Shown: positions 35,008-46,435, counted from the stretch's first letter. The stretch is 64,000 nt of DNA from Enterobacter sp. JBIWA008 (GCF_019968765.1 NZ_CP074149.1:1922001-1986000), one strand, 5' to 3'. Notes: generated from the sequence alone by a model not told the origin. Numbers and translations: made by a program.

Positions 35008-35026
35008 AGTTTAACGCTGATTATGT
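35008..35026. repeat. attR core of prophage 1
   Basis: Exact copy of the 19-bp core at 21145-21163. Right of it lies chromosomal DNA containing the PhoP box and the purB hairpin. Confidence 0.9.
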
Positions 35027-35054
35027 TGTTGTGGGGATAAACATTGAGTAAACC
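35020..35054 (-). promoter_or_regulatory. PhoP-dependent promoter (PhoP box plus -10), redirected into prophage 1
   Basis: On the minus strand GGTTTA-CTCAA-TGTTTA (35054-35038) fits the PhoP box (T/G)GTTTA-N5-(T/G)GTTTA. A CATAAT -10 (35025-35020) lies 12 bp downstream, as I recall for phoP P1 in E. coli. The -10 is inside the att core, so promoter function is kept at attR, but the transcript now enters prophage 1 instead of phoPQ. Confidence 0.8.
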
Positions 35055-35066
35055 GGGGAAAAGCAT

Positions 35067-35090
35067 CCCCCTTTTCGGGCGAAAAGGGGG
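35067..35090 (-). terminator. Hairpin downstream of purB
   Basis: An 11-bp stem CCCCCTTTTCG/CGAAAAGGGGG with a 2-nt tip lies 10 bp past the purB stop. The sequence following on the minus strand is ATGCTTTTCC. It probably terminates hflD-purB transcription before the phoP promoter. Confidence 0.65.
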
Positions 35091-35099
35091 AGAGGAGCG

Positions 35100-37119
<2,020 letters not shown>

Positions 37120-37145
37120 ACGGTCTCCTTTATGTGTGAATCGTA

Positions 37146-38258
37146 TTAAACAGCGGGCAGCGGCAGGCGCTGTTCAATGATCCCGCCGCCCAGGCAAATC
37201 TCACCGCTGTAGAAGACAGCAGACTGCCCCGGGGTGACGGCTGCGACCGGCTCGTCGAAACGCACGTCAATGCGATCGTCATCGAGTGCGGTAATGGTGC
37301 AAGGAATATCGGTCTGACGGTAGCGTGTTTTCACGGTGCAGCGCAGCGTGCCTTTCAGCGGCTCACGATCGACCCAGTGTAGCTGCTGCGCGATAAGGCC
37401 AACGGACATCAGACGCGGATGATCGTGACCCTGAGCAACAACCAGAATATTGTTTTCGACGTCTTTGTCGACCACATACCATGGATCTTCACTACCTTCT
37501 TTGGTCCCGCCGATACCCAGGCCTTTACGCTGGCCGAGCGTGTGGTACATCAGCCCCTGATGCTGGCCAATCTCTTCCCCGTCGACGGTGACAATTTTAC
37601 CCGGCTGTGCAGGCAGGTAACGTCCCAGGAAATCGCGGAATTTGCGCTCGCCGATGAAGCAGATGCCAGTAGAGTCTTTTTTCTTCGCGGTGATCAGGTC
37701 CAGCTCTTCGGCGATTTTACGCACCTGCGGCTTTTCCAGTTCGCCGACCGGGAACAGGCTCTGGGCGATTTGCTCATGGCTTAGCGTATAGAGGAAGTAG
37801 CTCTGATCTTTGTTGCCGTCCAGACCGCGCAGCAGCTGGCTTTTGCCATTCACGTCTGCACGACGCACGTAGTGACCGGTCGCAATGTAGTCTGCACCCA
37901 GATCTTCCGCGGCGAATTCCAGGAAGGCCTTAAATTTGATCTCTTTGTTGCACAGGATATCCGGGTTCGGCGTACGGCCCGCTTTGTACTCTTCGAGGAA
38001 GAGTTCAAAAACGTTGTCCCAGTATTCTGCGGCAAAGTTAACGGTGTGCAGTTCAATGCCGAGCTTATCGCATACGGCCTGCGCGTCGGCGAGATCCGCT
38101 GCGGCGGTACAGTATTCCTCGCCATCATCTTCCTCCCAGTTCTTCATGAACAGGCCCTCCACCTTATAGCCCTGTTGCTGTAACAGGTAGGCGGAAACGG
38201 AGGAATCGACACCGCCGGACATGCCGACGATCACTTTTTTCTGGCTGTTATCTGACAT
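37146..38258 (-). CDS. mnmA: MnmA, tRNA-specific 2-thiouridylase
   Basis: MnmA makes the s2U34 of tRNA(Lys, Glu, Gln) with sulfur from the Tus relay. The start [20 protein letters not shown] at 38258 gives 370 residues; the frame extending to 38405 overlaps nudJ and is rejected. The PP-loop SGGVDSS, the catalytic cysteines in [12 protein letters not shown] and [12 protein letters not shown], and the C-terminal beta-barrel are present. It heads the mnmA-hflD-purB run. Confidence 0.97.
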   Translation of the reverse strand: MSDNSQKKVIVGMSGGVDSSVSAYLLQQQGYKVEGLFMKNWEEDDGEEYCTAAADLADAQAVCDKLGIELHTVNFAAEYWDNVFELFLEEYKAGRTPNPDILCNKEIKFKAFLEFAAEDLGADYIATGHYVRRADVNGKSQLLRGLDGNKDQSYFLYTLSHEQIAQSLFPVGELEKPQVRKIAEELDLITAKKKDSTGICFIGERKFRDFLGRYLPAQPGKIVTVDGEEIGQHQGLMYHTLGQRKGLGIGGTKEGSEDPWYVVDKDVENNILVVAQGHDHPRLMSVGLIAQQLHWVDREPLKGTLRCTVKTRYRQTDIPCTITALDDDRIDVRFDEPVAAVTPGQSAVFYSGEICLGGGIIEQRLPLPAV

Positions 38259-38298
38259 GGAATACTCACGACATTGAACTTCAAGGCGGCGTATTCTA

Positions 38299-38772
38299 TC
38301 ACGCCCCCCCACCATTGACACCCTCTGTAAACGGCCAGTTAAATGCGCCGATGACATCCAGCGGTAAGCGGCCAGCAGACTGCCAGCAGCGAATGCTTTC
38401 CGCAACCAGCGGCGAGCGCAGGTTTGGCGCGTTCAGGATCTCGTCGGCAGTGACCCACAGACAGCGGTCGATATCGTCATCCTGCGGCTCTGTGGCGCAC
38501 GTTTCGCTAAGCTCAACGGCAAATAAAAAGCGCAGGAACGGGGTGCTATCGGGCGCGATCCACTGGTGCATACGGATGAAGTGCTGGGGCTCAGCATGAA
38601 TGCCGGTCTCTTCCCACAGCTCGCGTTTTGCTGCCTGCAGCAGGGTCTCATTGGCTTCAAGGTGTCCGGCAGGCTGGTTCCAGAGCGCTTTGCCGTTAAT
38701 GCTTTCTTCAACAACAAGGAATTTACCCCGGGCGTGGACCACGCAGGCAACCGTGACATGAGGTTTAAACAT
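38299..38772 (-). CDS. nudJ: NudJ, Nudix phosphatase
   Basis: NudJ hydrolyses thiamine pyrophosphate precursors and nucleotide phosphates. The Nudix box is visible within [17 protein letters not shown] and continues WEETGI. The product is 157 residues, a few longer than E. coli at the C-terminus (EGVNGGGA). It lies between rluE and mnmA on the same strand, likely one operon. Confidence 0.95.
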   Translation of the reverse strand: MFKPHVTVACVVHARGKFLVVEESINGKALWNQPAGHLEANETLLQAAKRELWEETGIHAEPQHFIRMHQWIAPDSTPFLRFLFAVELSETCATEPQDDDIDRCLWVTADEILNAPNLRSPLVAESIRCWQSAGRLPLDVIGAFNWPFTEGVNGGGA

Positions 38773-38781
38773 AGTGACTCC

Positions 38782-39435
38782 TTAAGGGGTGACGTCGCGC
38801 CATTCACCGTTTGCCAGTGCTTCCAGGGTGTAGCTGCCCATGGCGTAGCGAATCAGACGCAGGGTAGGGAAGCCAACGTGTGCGGTCATGCGGCGAACCT
38901 GGCGGTTGCGGCCTTCATAAAGGGTGATTTTGAGCCAGCTTGTCGGGATGGATTTGCGTTCACGAATCGGCGGATTGCGCGGCCACAGCCACTCCGGTTC
39001 ATTCACGCGTTCAATACCTGCGGGCAGGGTTGGGCCGTCGTTCAACGTCACGCCGCTGCGTAGTGCTGCCAGCGTGGCGTCATCCGGCTCGCCTTCCACC
39101 TGTACGAAGTATATTTTGCCGGTGCGTTTGCCCGGCTGCGTGAGCTTCGCCTGTAAAGCGCCGTCGTTGGTTAAGACCAGAAGGCCTTCGCTGTCGCGGT
39201 CCAGGCGCCCGGCTGCGTAGACCCCCTGAACGGGAATATAGTCTTTCAGCGTGCTGCGCCCGGCTTCATCGGTAAACTGCGGCAAAACATCGTAGGGTTT
39301 ATTGAACAAAATAACCCGCTTAGGCTGGGTTTCTTGCGGTCTTCTGGCGGCTTGTCGCGAGCTGAATCGCTCAACCCGGTGTTTTGTAAAAGAAGTTTTC
39401 TTCATGGTATTTTCAGGCGTTATCAATTGCCGCAT
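38782..39435 (-). CDS. rluE: RluE, 23S rRNA pseudouridine(2457) synthase
   Basis: RluE isomerises U2457 of 23S rRNA. The 217-residue frame equals the E. coli annotation ([20 protein letters not shown]), although a start at the internal Met is possible. The RsuA-family catalytic aspartate is in [19 protein letters not shown], and GRNRQVRRM is conserved. It is divergent from icd. Confidence 0.96.
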   Translation of the reverse strand: MRQLITPENTMKKTSFTKHRVERFSSRQAARRPQETQPKRVILFNKPYDVLPQFTDEAGRSTLKDYIPVQGVYAAGRLDRDSEGLLVLTNDGALQAKLTQPGKRTGKIYFVQVEGEPDDATLAALRSGVTLNDGPTLPAGIERVNEPEWLWPRNPPIRERKSIPTSWLKITLYEGRNRQVRRMTAHVGFPTLRLIRYAMGSYTLEALANGEWRDVTP

Positions 39436-39552
39436 TATAGCCTAATAACGAAGACCTTTCATGGCGCAGGACAATCAGGTACTATCGAAGGGCTCATTAC
39501 AATTTATTAACATAAGATCAGTAACAACCAGAAGCGCTCGAAGGAGAGGTTA

Positions 39553-40803
39553 ATGGAAAGCAAAGTAGTTGTTCCGGCGGAAGGTAAAAAGATCACCCTG
39601 CAAAACGGCAAGATTAACGTTCCTCACAATCCGATTATCCCGTTCATCGAAGGTGACGGTATCGGTGTAGACGTTACCCCGGCGATGCTGAAAGTGGTTG
39701 ATGCCGCTGTTGAGAAAGCCTACAAAGGCGAGCGTAAAATTTCCTGGATGGAAATTTACACCGGTGAAAAATCTACTCAAGTTTATGGCCAGGACGTCTG
39801 GCTGCCAGCAGAAACGCTGGACCTGATCCGCGACTACCGCGTTGCTATTAAAGGCCCACTGACGACGCCAGTTGGCGGCGGTATCCGTTCCCTGAACGTG
39901 GCACTGCGTCAGGAGCTGGACCTGTACGTCTGTCTGCGTCCGGTTCGTTACTATCAGGGCACTCCTAGCCCGGTTAAGCACCCTGAACTGACCGATATGG
40001 TTATCTTCCGCGAAAACTCAGAAGACATCTACGCGGGTATCGAATGGAAAGCGGACTCTGCTGACGCAGAAAAAGTGATTAAATTCCTGCGCGAAGAGAT
40101 GGGCGTGAAGAAAATTCGCTTCCCTGAGCATTGCGGTATCGGCATTAAGCCGTGCTCCGAAGAAGGGACCAAGCGTCTGGTGCGTGCAGCCATCGAATAT
40201 GCAATCACCAACGACCGTGACTCTGTGACCCTGGTTCACAAAGGCAACATCATGAAGTTCACCGAAGGCGCGTTCAAAGACTGGGGCTACCAGTTGGCGA
40301 CCGAAGAGTTCGGCGGTGAGCTGATCGACGGCGGCCCGTGGCAGAAGATCAAGAACCCGAACACCGGCAAAGAGATCGTCATTAAAGATGTGATTGCCGA
40401 TGCGTTCCTGCAGCAGATCCTGCTGCGTCCTGCTGAATACGACGTAATCGCCTGTATGAACCTGAACGGTGACTACATCTCTGACGCCCTGGCAGCACAG
40501 GTTGGCGGTATCGGTATCGCCCCTGGCGCGAACATCGGTGACGAGTGCGCCCTGTTCGAAGCTACCCACGGTACTGCACCAAAATACGCAGGTCAGGACA
40601 AAGTGAACCCAGGCTCTATCATCCTGTCCGCAGAGATGATGCTGCGTCATATGGAATGGTTCGAAGCCGCAGACCTGATCGTTAAAGGTATGGAAGGCGC
40701 GATCAACGCGAAAACCGTCACCTATGACTTCGAACGTCTGATGGAAGGCGCTAAGCTGTTGAAATGCTCAGAGTTTGGCGACGCGATTATCGCGAACATG
40801 TAA
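39553..40803 (+). CDS. icd: Isocitrate dehydrogenase (NADP+)
   Basis: Icd converts isocitrate to 2-oxoglutarate in the TCA cycle. The 416 residues equal the E. coli enzyme. The phosphorylation-site serine used by AceK is in [13 protein letters not shown], and metal/substrate residues lie in the [19 protein letters not shown] region. The 3' end is the known attachment site of phage 21 and e14. An integrase reading towards it from the right shows that prophage 2 uses it too, so the last part of this coding sequence is probably supplied by the phage. Confidence 0.98.
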   Translation: MESKVVVPAEGKKITLQNGKINVPHNPIIPFIEGDGIGVDVTPAMLKVVDAAVEKAYKGERKISWMEIYTGEKSTQVYGQDVWLPAETLDLIRDYRVAIKGPLTTPVGGGIRSLNVALRQELDLYVCLRPVRYYQGTPSPVKHPELTDMVIFRENSEDIYAGIEWKADSADAEKVIKFLREEMGVKKIRFPEHCGIGIKPCSEEGTKRLVRAAIEYAITNDRDSVTLVHKGNIMKFTEGAFKDWGYQLATEEFGGELIDGGPWQKIKNPNTGKEIVIKDVIADAFLQQILLRPAEYDVIACMNLNGDYISDALAAQVGGIGIAPGANIGDECALFEATHGTAPKYAGQDKVNPGSIILSAEMMLRHMEWFEAADLIVKGMEGAINAKTVTYDFERLMEGAKLLKCSEFGDAIIANM

Positions 40804-40825
40804 TCCACTCGCTGGGTTAGTAAAG

Positions 40826-40853
40826 AACGGGAGCCGATCGGTTCCCGTTTTTA
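40826..40853 (+). terminator. Intrinsic terminator of icd
   Basis: Stem AACGGGAGCC/GGTTCCCGTT (one G-T pair) with a GATC loop is followed by TTTTTATT, 22 bp after the icd stop. Confidence 0.85.
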
Positions 40854-40956
40854 TTATTAGTTTTCGAATGGTTATCAAAAATTTATCAAAAGAAATTATC
40901 AAAACCCTCCTTCTGAATGTTAACATTTCGGCCATCAAAAAAATGATGGATCACCT

Positions 40957-41883
40957 ATGAAAGATAATATCGGTGCGTTTTTTAACCAATTGATAAATTA
41001 TCCGTGGTTGATGATGGTCATGTCAGTCTTACTTTCAGCTATTTGGATTCTAATAGCTATGAATGAACCACTTTTATCCCTTTCAGAAAACCAGAATTTA
41101 TATATTTATTCTACCCAAGCTCAGGTTTTGAGTGCGGTATACGGACTAACCCTAACTGGCTATATATTTCTTAGAAATCACCAAGAGAGAGAAATTGACA
41201 GGGATAATAGTCTAATTGAAATAATTAGAACGATTCAAGCTAAAGAATACACTTTTTTGATTATGTTGACCATTGTGTCAATTACAGCTATTTTACTGGA
41301 TTTAATGACGCTATCGTTATTTCTTTCAGAAAAAAAGATATTGAGCATCATCACAAAAAATTGTGCCACTGTTTTTTTCATGAATGGACTTTTACTAATT
41401 ACTTACTTTATTCTAAAAGCGTTAAAGGCCGATAAGTATAGTGAAGTTAGTAAGGAGATTATTCTGGATGCAGAGAAAAATATTCGTGACTACCTTGGTA
41501 ATGAGTCAACCTTGGAAGATGTTCAAGAAGAGGATAAAAACAATGAACATATTTTATATGGTAAGTTCATGACTGGTTTCATTGATCTGGAAAATAAGCT
41601 ATTTAATCTTTACGAAATCTATAATTCAAAAACAATGGTACCATCTCTAGATTTAATTCATTCGAATGCTAGAATGACCATTTCTAGAGTATTGAAAGAA
41701 TTATCAGGGTCTAGGCGTATTCCCCAAGCGTTAGTCCCAGAAATTTATGCTTTGGTTAAATACAGAAATGCACTTGTGCATACTACCTCCGTTGAACCAT
41801 CTCAGAATATGGTTTCAAATGTTGAACGAATTAATAATGAAATTGATAATATTTTAAAAAAATATGAAGCCGAACGCCAATAA
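40957..41883 (+). CDS. Four-TM protein with C-terminal HEPN-like domain (candidate phage defence)
   Basis: I do not recognise a named family. The 308-residue protein has four hydrophobic segments (about 16-36, 57-73, 96-121, 131-151), an acidic linker, and a helical C-terminal domain of ~110 residues containing KYRNALVHTTS, i.e. R270-N-A-L-V-H275. This fits the RNxxxH motif of HEPN ribonucleases, though some HEPN-like proteins with this motif lack nuclease activity. The gene is AT-rich, opposite to int, and sits between the icd attachment site and int, a usual place for lysogen-expressed accessory genes. A membrane-anchored abortive-infection RNase is inferred, not shown. Confidence 0.7.
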   Translation: MKDNIGAFFNQLINYPWLMMVMSVLLSAIWILIAMNEPLLSLSENQNLYIYSTQAQVLSAVYGLTLTGYIFLRNHQEREIDRDNSLIEIIRTIQAKEYTFLIMLTIVSITAILLDLMTLSLFLSEKKILSIITKNCATVFFMNGLLLITYFILKALKADKYSEVSKEIILDAEKNIRDYLGNESTLEDVQEEDKNNEHILYGKFMTGFIDLENKLFNLYEIYNSKTMVPSLDLIHSNARMTISRVLKELSGSRRIPQALVPEIYALVKYRNALVHTTSVEPSQNMVSNVERINNEIDNILKKYEAERQ

Positions 41884-41898
41884 AATACTTGGCGATTT

Positions 41899-43053
41899 TT
41901 AAATGTTCTGCTTCCTAGGGTTGATTTGAGTAGGAATTCTTAACCATTCCTTACCTCGGTCATCATGGTATCGGGCTGTCTGAATAGGCGATTTATGCCC
42001 TAATAGTTTCTGAGTATCAATACCTTGAGCTTCATAAAGGCGTTCTGCTAAAGATCGTTGCTCGTGAAACGTTGCTGGTGTGCCGTCCCCCCAGTTTATT
42101 TCTGCTTTATCACGGGCCTTACTAAAATTCATTGTTATTGTGTTCGATTTAACCTGTGCACCTCGTTCAGCCATTGAGGTTGCCCGGAAGAAGTGGATTA
42201 GGTATGGACTTACTGCATAGTCACGGCAACGCGCAATTACATCCCTTAAACTCCAGTCAATCGCATTAAGTCTAAGGGATAGCGGGATCGCTAGCTTGCT
42301 CCCCGTCTTCTCTTGAACTACATGAAGATGGTCATCCCAAATATCGCTAAACTTCATGTTGGAAATATCCCCGAGGCGCTGACCCGTAACGAGCGCTAAT
42401 AGCATTGCATTGCCCATGTAATGATGGCGGGCATCGGCAATCGCGAAAATCTTTTGCCATTCATCGAGGTTAAGACGTTGTCGGCTAATCCGCCGGCGCG
42501 GTTGTTTTGTAGCAAGTGCCGGGTTATAACCCGGCGGTACCTCGCCATAATGTTGGGCTTCCTTGAAAACATCGATTAAAACAGAGCGGATTACTTGGGC
42601 CATCCTCGGTTGACCTTCTGCAACATAGGACTCCAGTATCTGGGCAACATCCCGAACATCGACGGCTGATATCAATTTCATTCCTACGCTCTCGCGAAGT
42701 AGGGCGACAGGTTTAGCCTTTTGCTTATGAGTGTTCGGTCTGATATCACCATTCTCCAGCCTTTCATCCTGAATTTTCCAATAACGATCTAACCACGTAT
42801 TTGTTGTTATCGCCTTTCCTTTGCTGGTGGCGATCTTGTCACTGATAGCCAAAACCTGCCTGGTGCGCTGTTCAGCTAGTCGCTCATTGGCTTCGATTGC
42901 TATTGCTATTGCTTCGGCCTCGTTTGTTCCAAGGCTATGAAACTTACCTGTAACGGGATGCTTATAGCGCCAGTAAATTTTATTTACCTTACGACTGTAG
43001 AGCGGATAAAGATTAGGTATTTTGATGTTGTTTTTACGTGGTCGAGCAGCCAT
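41899..43053 (-). CDS. int: Prophage 2 lambda-type tyrosine integrase
   Basis: The 384-residue integrase starts MAARPRKNNIKIPNLYPLYS with an arm-binding domain. A core-binding domain and the catalytic domain follow, with the first Arg in VTGQRLGDI, HxxR in TFHEQRSLAERL, His in LLGHKSPIQTARYHDDRG and the nucleophile Tyr in the same segment. It reads towards icd, 15 bp from the end of the HEPN gene. Its start overlaps xis by 20 bp, as in lambda. It appears intact. Confidence 0.95.
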   Translation of the reverse strand: MAARPRKNNIKIPNLYPLYSRKVNKIYWRYKHPVTGKFHSLGTNEAEAIAIAIEANERLAEQRTRQVLAISDKIATSKGKAITTNTWLDRYWKIQDERLENGDIRPNTHKQKAKPVALLRESVGMKLISAVDVRDVAQILESYVAEGQPRMAQVIRSVLIDVFKEAQHYGEVPPGYNPALATKQPRRRISRQRLNLDEWQKIFAIADARHHYMGNAMLLALVTGQRLGDISNMKFSDIWDDHLHVVQEKTGSKLAIPLSLRLNAIDWSLRDVIARCRDYAVSPYLIHFFRATSMAERGAQVKSNTITMNFSKARDKAEINWGDGTPATFHEQRSLAERLYEAQGIDTQKLLGHKSPIQTARYHDDRGKEWLRIPTQINPRKQNI

Positions 43054-43279
43054 CAGACAGTATCCTTTGAAGCATTGGAGAATCAGATTTTTTTATTACG
43101 GGCTGGGTCAAATTACCTGTAATCTCGGCGTCCTCTCTTACCCGCCAGTATCTTCCTTCTTTGGTGGCCGGGGGGGTGAACATGCTCTCTTTAGCATATC
43201 GACGTAAAGTATTCAGACTTGGAGGATTACTCCGGTATTTTTCCGCAGCCCATTCTTCTAAAGTCAGCATTTGAAGCAT
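43034..43279 (-). CDS. xis: Excisionase (lambda Xis-like)
   Basis: The start at 43279 (MLQMLTLEEWAAEKYRSNPP) is chosen because TATGAGG lies 8 nt upstream; the frame to 43303 lacks a good site. The 81-residue winged-helix protein contains LNTLRRYAKESMFTPPATKEGRYWRV, like Xis of lambdoid phages. It overlaps int by 20 bp, so Int and Xis are co-expressed on induction. Confidence 0.88.
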   Translation of the reverse strand: MLQMLTLEEWAAEKYRSNPPSLNTLRRYAKESMFTPPATKEGRYWRVREDAEITGNLTQPVIKKSDSPMLQRILSDGCSTT

Positions 43280-43331
43280 GTGATTTACCTCATAATGGCC
43301 CATATCAGGGCCATTTTCTGATATTAAAAAA

Positions 43332-45812
43332 TCAGTGTTCAGTCAGACGCTGCCAGATTGCTGACACGTATTTGACCTGATGAAGAGCATCCGAAATAGC
43401 CTTGTGAGGTTCTCCCTCAAATGGGATCTCATAGCGAGGCTTGCAGCCAACGGCTTTACCCAACTCGACAATGGTTCTTACATCCCGGTTATTCCAGAAT
43501 TTCCATGGGCAGGGGATCCCCGTACGGTCATAAGATGCCTCAAGCAGGACATTGTCATAAGTGGCACCATTACCCCAGACCTGAACAGAATCAGGGCCGC
43601 TAAACGCATTCTCGCTTATAAACTCATTTAGCTGCAGTAATGCATCATCGAGCGGAATAGCGTCATCCATTACCAACTCAGAGCGCGCTTCGGGCGAAGC
43701 TTTTAGCCAGAAGATAATGGTAGATGCATCCGGAACTCCGCCGCTGGCCATGGCTGATTCCAGGCTAATAACTTTGTAAAATTCCGATCCGGTATTACCT
43801 GTAGATGGATCAAAGAACACGGCCCCGATAGATACGACTGGTGAATCAGCTTTTTTACCAAAAGCTTCAATGTCGATCATAAGGTGTGTATAGAGCATTT
43901 CAGGCTCGGCATGATTATGATGACCGGAATCATTATTTATGGCAGTTGTGCTGCTATAATTTTCAGTAGCGCTTGCGCTTGAGATAGTTTCTTCCGTGCC
44001 TTCTGATAACGCAGCACCGTCCGGGGTTTCATCATTGCCAGTTTCTTCCATCTGCACATTATCAACGTACTCCGCTGCGGTATCTTGTTGGTCGATTTCA
44101 GCGTTGCTGGTGGCCAACCCTTCAATAGAAAAAAGACCATTACCAACTTTTTCGAGAATCGGCTGCGTGCCGTCGTCGACATGTGTCTCTTCATTCTGGC
44201 CGACAGTTTCAACATCAGAATCAGTCGCTACCTCGTTTGTCCAGCTCACCTCCGGGTTATGACGTGCCGCAACAAGAGTTTCGTCTGATGGTGCAGAATG
44301 ATCGCTTTCAGTCAGGTTCGCGTTAATGAATCCGCTGAGACGTGCCGGATACAGGTAATGCTCTGGGTGAGCGCTGCGGATAAGTGCAAAGATAGCTGCA
44401 CGCGAGTAGTCCAAAACCCCCGGAGTTGCGCGAAGAGCTCTAGACCATTCTTTGAATGGACTTTCTTTTTTACTAACGATCTCTTTTGCCCGACGGAAAA
44501 CACCACCAGGGATATCATAAATGTTGAAATCCATTGGTAACGTGGCCAGCGCAATCTCTAAATCGAGAGTGTCGAGATCATGTTTAAGGTCAAGGTTTCT
44601 GTCGGTCTTGTTGCCTCCGCCAGCATTCGTACCGCTTTCATTACGCTGTATTTCTGCAATGCGATTGCCTTTGGCCCATTCTTTTACCAGCAGGCCGCGG
44701 TCAATGTAATCAGTCGCCGCCCAGATTCTGGAGAATCGGAGAACCAAAGCGAGTTCGTGACGCTTTTCCTGGCTGAACACTTTGCGAATGGCGTCGGTAT
44801 AGCGCCACAGGTCTTTGGTGTCGTAACCCTTAACCTGTTCGCAGTTTTCTGCCGCCAGCAGCAGGTTCTGGACATAACTATTGTCAGTGTCCATCTCCAG
44901 CTCGCCGATAACTTCGTATTCATCGCGTGTAATGTGGTGGCGCAGTTCGTCGGCGGTGAACTGGGCGAGTACCTGCTTGCGGAAGGGCATGCGAACGACT
45001 GGATAACGTGTGGTTTCGTCATCATTCTCGTCAATCTGGATACCGTTATCAGGTTTGAGATCATGACCAGTTGTAACGTCGGCGTCGCTGGTGCTTTCTG
45101 ATTTGAGAAGAGCAAGCTTTCCGCTTCTCCACTCTTCAACTAACTGATTGCGGTCGCCAGCATCTGCTCTCGCCCAGTCAGCCATGAATGCAGCGATATT
45201 TTTAGTTTCGTGAACTTCATCTGGCGCGAATACCTGCTTAATCGCCTGAACGAGTTTCCACTCAGCGTTCAGGCTGAGTTCGGTAACTTCAGGGATGTCG
45301 TTCTTCGCCAGCAGCAGTTTCTGAAGATAGGTGTTGCCTTCATCCAGTGACATTTCGCTGGCAGCCAGCTGCTGCTCTTTAGCGATATGTGACTGGTATT
45401 TGTCGCTGGTCAGGTGAACGGCAAAACGGACCGCTGGAGTGCGGTTTTCAAGAGGAACACTCTCGACGGTACTTTCGACTTTAACGGTCGGTTCCGGTGC
45501 GGCAGTGTTGTCCACGGCTCCACTAGACTCAGCACCAGTCTTTGGCAGCCAGGTGCGTCCATCGTCCTGGAGTTCGTAGCGTTTGCACCAGGTGTAATCC
45601 ACTGTGCATTCTTCCGGCAGGTCGTTGTAAACAGGGAAATCGGTACGGACAGGCTTGCTATAATCCTTGCCCCGGCCGGTTTCAATGCCAGCATCTTCCA
45701 GCTCTACATCCAGCTGCAAATTGGCTCGTGCTTCTGATTTAGCCGTGAACCAGATAACGGCATCTTCTTTGCCGGATTTCTGCGTAGCCTTGATTAAATG
45801 AAAGAATTCCAT
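43332..45812 (-). CDS. RecE-like protein with C-terminal DEDDh exonuclease domain
   Basis: The 826-residue product is of the exodeoxyribonuclease VIII type seen in Salmonella and Rac-like prophages. The N-terminus (MEFFHLIKATQKSGKEDAVI) and a repeated middle region (residues ~130-400, with similar modules such as SDKYQSHIAKEQQLAASEM and TADELRHHITRDEYEVIGEL) have no catalytic motifs. From about residue 640 there is a DnaQ-type domain: MIDIEAFG (D, E), ATYDNVLLEAS (D), and HKAISDALHQV (H and D). This differs from the RecB-type nuclease of classical RecE. It is in the leftward operon downstream of pL. No RecT-like annealing gene is visible nearby. Confidence 0.8.
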   Translation of the reverse strand: MEFFHLIKATQKSGKEDAVIWFTAKSEARANLQLDVELEDAGIETGRGKDYSKPVRTDFPVYNDLPEECTVDYTWCKRYELQDDGRTWLPKTGAESSGAVDNTAAPEPTVKVESTVESVPLENRTPAVRFAVHLTSDKYQSHIAKEQQLAASEMSLDEGNTYLQKLLLAKNDIPEVTELSLNAEWKLVQAIKQVFAPDEVHETKNIAAFMADWARADAGDRNQLVEEWRSGKLALLKSESTSDADVTTGHDLKPDNGIQIDENDDETTRYPVVRMPFRKQVLAQFTADELRHHITRDEYEVIGELEMDTDNSYVQNLLLAAENCEQVKGYDTKDLWRYTDAIRKVFSQEKRHELALVLRFSRIWAATDYIDRGLLVKEWAKGNRIAEIQRNESGTNAGGGNKTDRNLDLKHDLDTLDLEIALATLPMDFNIYDIPGGVFRRAKEIVSKKESPFKEWSRALRATPGVLDYSRAAIFALIRSAHPEHYLYPARLSGFINANLTESDHSAPSDETLVAARHNPEVSWTNEVATDSDVETVGQNEETHVDDGTQPILEKVGNGLFSIEGLATSNAEIDQQDTAAEYVDNVQMEETGNDETPDGAALSEGTEETISSASATENYSSTTAINNDSGHHNHAEPEMLYTHLMIDIEAFGKKADSPVVSIGAVFFDPSTGNTGSEFYKVISLESAMASGGVPDASTIIFWLKASPEARSELVMDDAIPLDDALLQLNEFISENAFSGPDSVQVWGNGATYDNVLLEASYDRTGIPCPWKFWNNRDVRTIVELGKAVGCKPRYEIPFEGEPHKAISDALHQVKYVSAIWQRLTEH

Positions 45813-45872
45813 ATCGGGTCCTTAATTTTGGTTGTAAGATACCCGCAGCTAGTGATTGCCGCCTTGGGTAGT

Positions 45873-45894
45873 GGTCATTGGTCAAAACTCGATT
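45873..45894 (-). repeat. Boundary motif copy 1 (left operon)
   Basis: On the minus strand AATCGAGTTTTGACCAATGA, upstream of the RecE-like gene. It is one of four copies of TAATCGAGTTTTGACCAATGA found at gene boundaries in this prophage, all oriented with transcription. Confidence 0.7.
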
Positions 45895-45971
45895 CCGGAA
45901 AGCTTTGGTCGGCTGACCGGGTACTTAACCCGCCTTGCGCGGGTTTTGTGCTTTTAGGGGCTGGTAGCAGC

Positions 45972-45991
45972 TATTGGTCACAACTCGATTA
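45972..45991 (-). repeat. Boundary motif copy 2 (left operon)
   Basis: On the minus strand TAATCGAGTTGTGACCAATA, beginning with the stop codon of the DUF1482-like gene. It differs from copy 1 by one base in the core. Confidence 0.7.
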
Positions 45992-46171
45992 AAATTTGAA
46001 AGCTGGCTGTTGGTCGTCAGCCGATTTGTACGGGTAACACTCTCCTTTAATGTGCTGCTCTTTGGCAGCTGCATCACAGCCAGATTCGGTTTTGTATACA
46101 CCGAGCATGATGTCTGAGCATTCCCCGGTGAGGGCACAGACGGTAACGATCAGTGCAAAGAACGAGTTCAT
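45989..46171 (-). CDS. DUF1482-like small phage protein
   Basis: Starting at 46171 (MNSFFALIVTVCALTGECSD), the 60-residue protein has a hydrophobic N-terminus followed by paired cysteines (GECSDIMLGVYKTESGCDAA, HIKGECYPY). This is the pattern of DUF1482 proteins of early leftward operons. The upstream frame to 46213 is rejected because the next gene overlaps there. Function is unknown; export and disulfide formation are possible. Confidence 0.65.
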   Translation of the reverse strand: MNSFFALIVTVCALTGECSDIMLGVYKTESGCDAAAKEQHIKGECYPYKSADDQQPAFKF

Positions 46172-46290
46172 GCTTTTAGCTCTGGATTGCCTTTTTGGGC
46201 CAGTAAGTAGCAAAGCTTACGAACCAGAACTTCAAACAGATTTAAGCGAACGGCTTGGGGGCCAGCTTTTTTGCGTGCGAAATCGATCAT
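46168..46290 (-). CDS. Small hypothetical early protein
   Basis: This 40-residue basic protein starts MIDFARKKAGPQAVRLNLFE at 46290, with AGGAG 6 nt upstream. Its stop overlaps the DUF1482-like start by 4 bp. I see no family assignment. It is the first gene downstream of pL. Confidence 0.5.
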   Translation of the reverse strand: MIDFARKKAGPQAVRLNLFEVLVRKLCYLLAQKGNPELKA

Positions 46291-46435
46291 GGTTAACTCC
46301 TGTGTGCCTTTAACGCCAGGCTGGCGGAACGGTAAACCTGCTGCGCGATTGTCTTGCCATCTCATCCGGTGTTTCGTATGCCGCCGGCAGCTACTTCGTG
46401 GGCGTCCTGCCTCGATGACTCATTGCGATAGAGAT

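Larger units (their letters stand above)
21145..35026. mobile_element. Prophage 1: defective SfV/PhiP27-like prophage in the phoP-purB intergenic region
   Basis: The element is bounded by exact 19-bp direct repeats (21145-21163 and 35008-35026). An int gene lies at the phoP end and arm-type repeats at both ends. HK97-like head genes combined with Mu-like tail genes (gp37, sheath, gpJ, gp48 homologues) resemble the SfV/PhiP27/ST64B group. Repressor, replication, antitermination, lysis, small terminase and most tail genes are missing, so it cannot form particles alone. Outer-membrane-related cargo (tail fibre, GT9 transferase) is retained at the right end. Confidence 0.92.
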
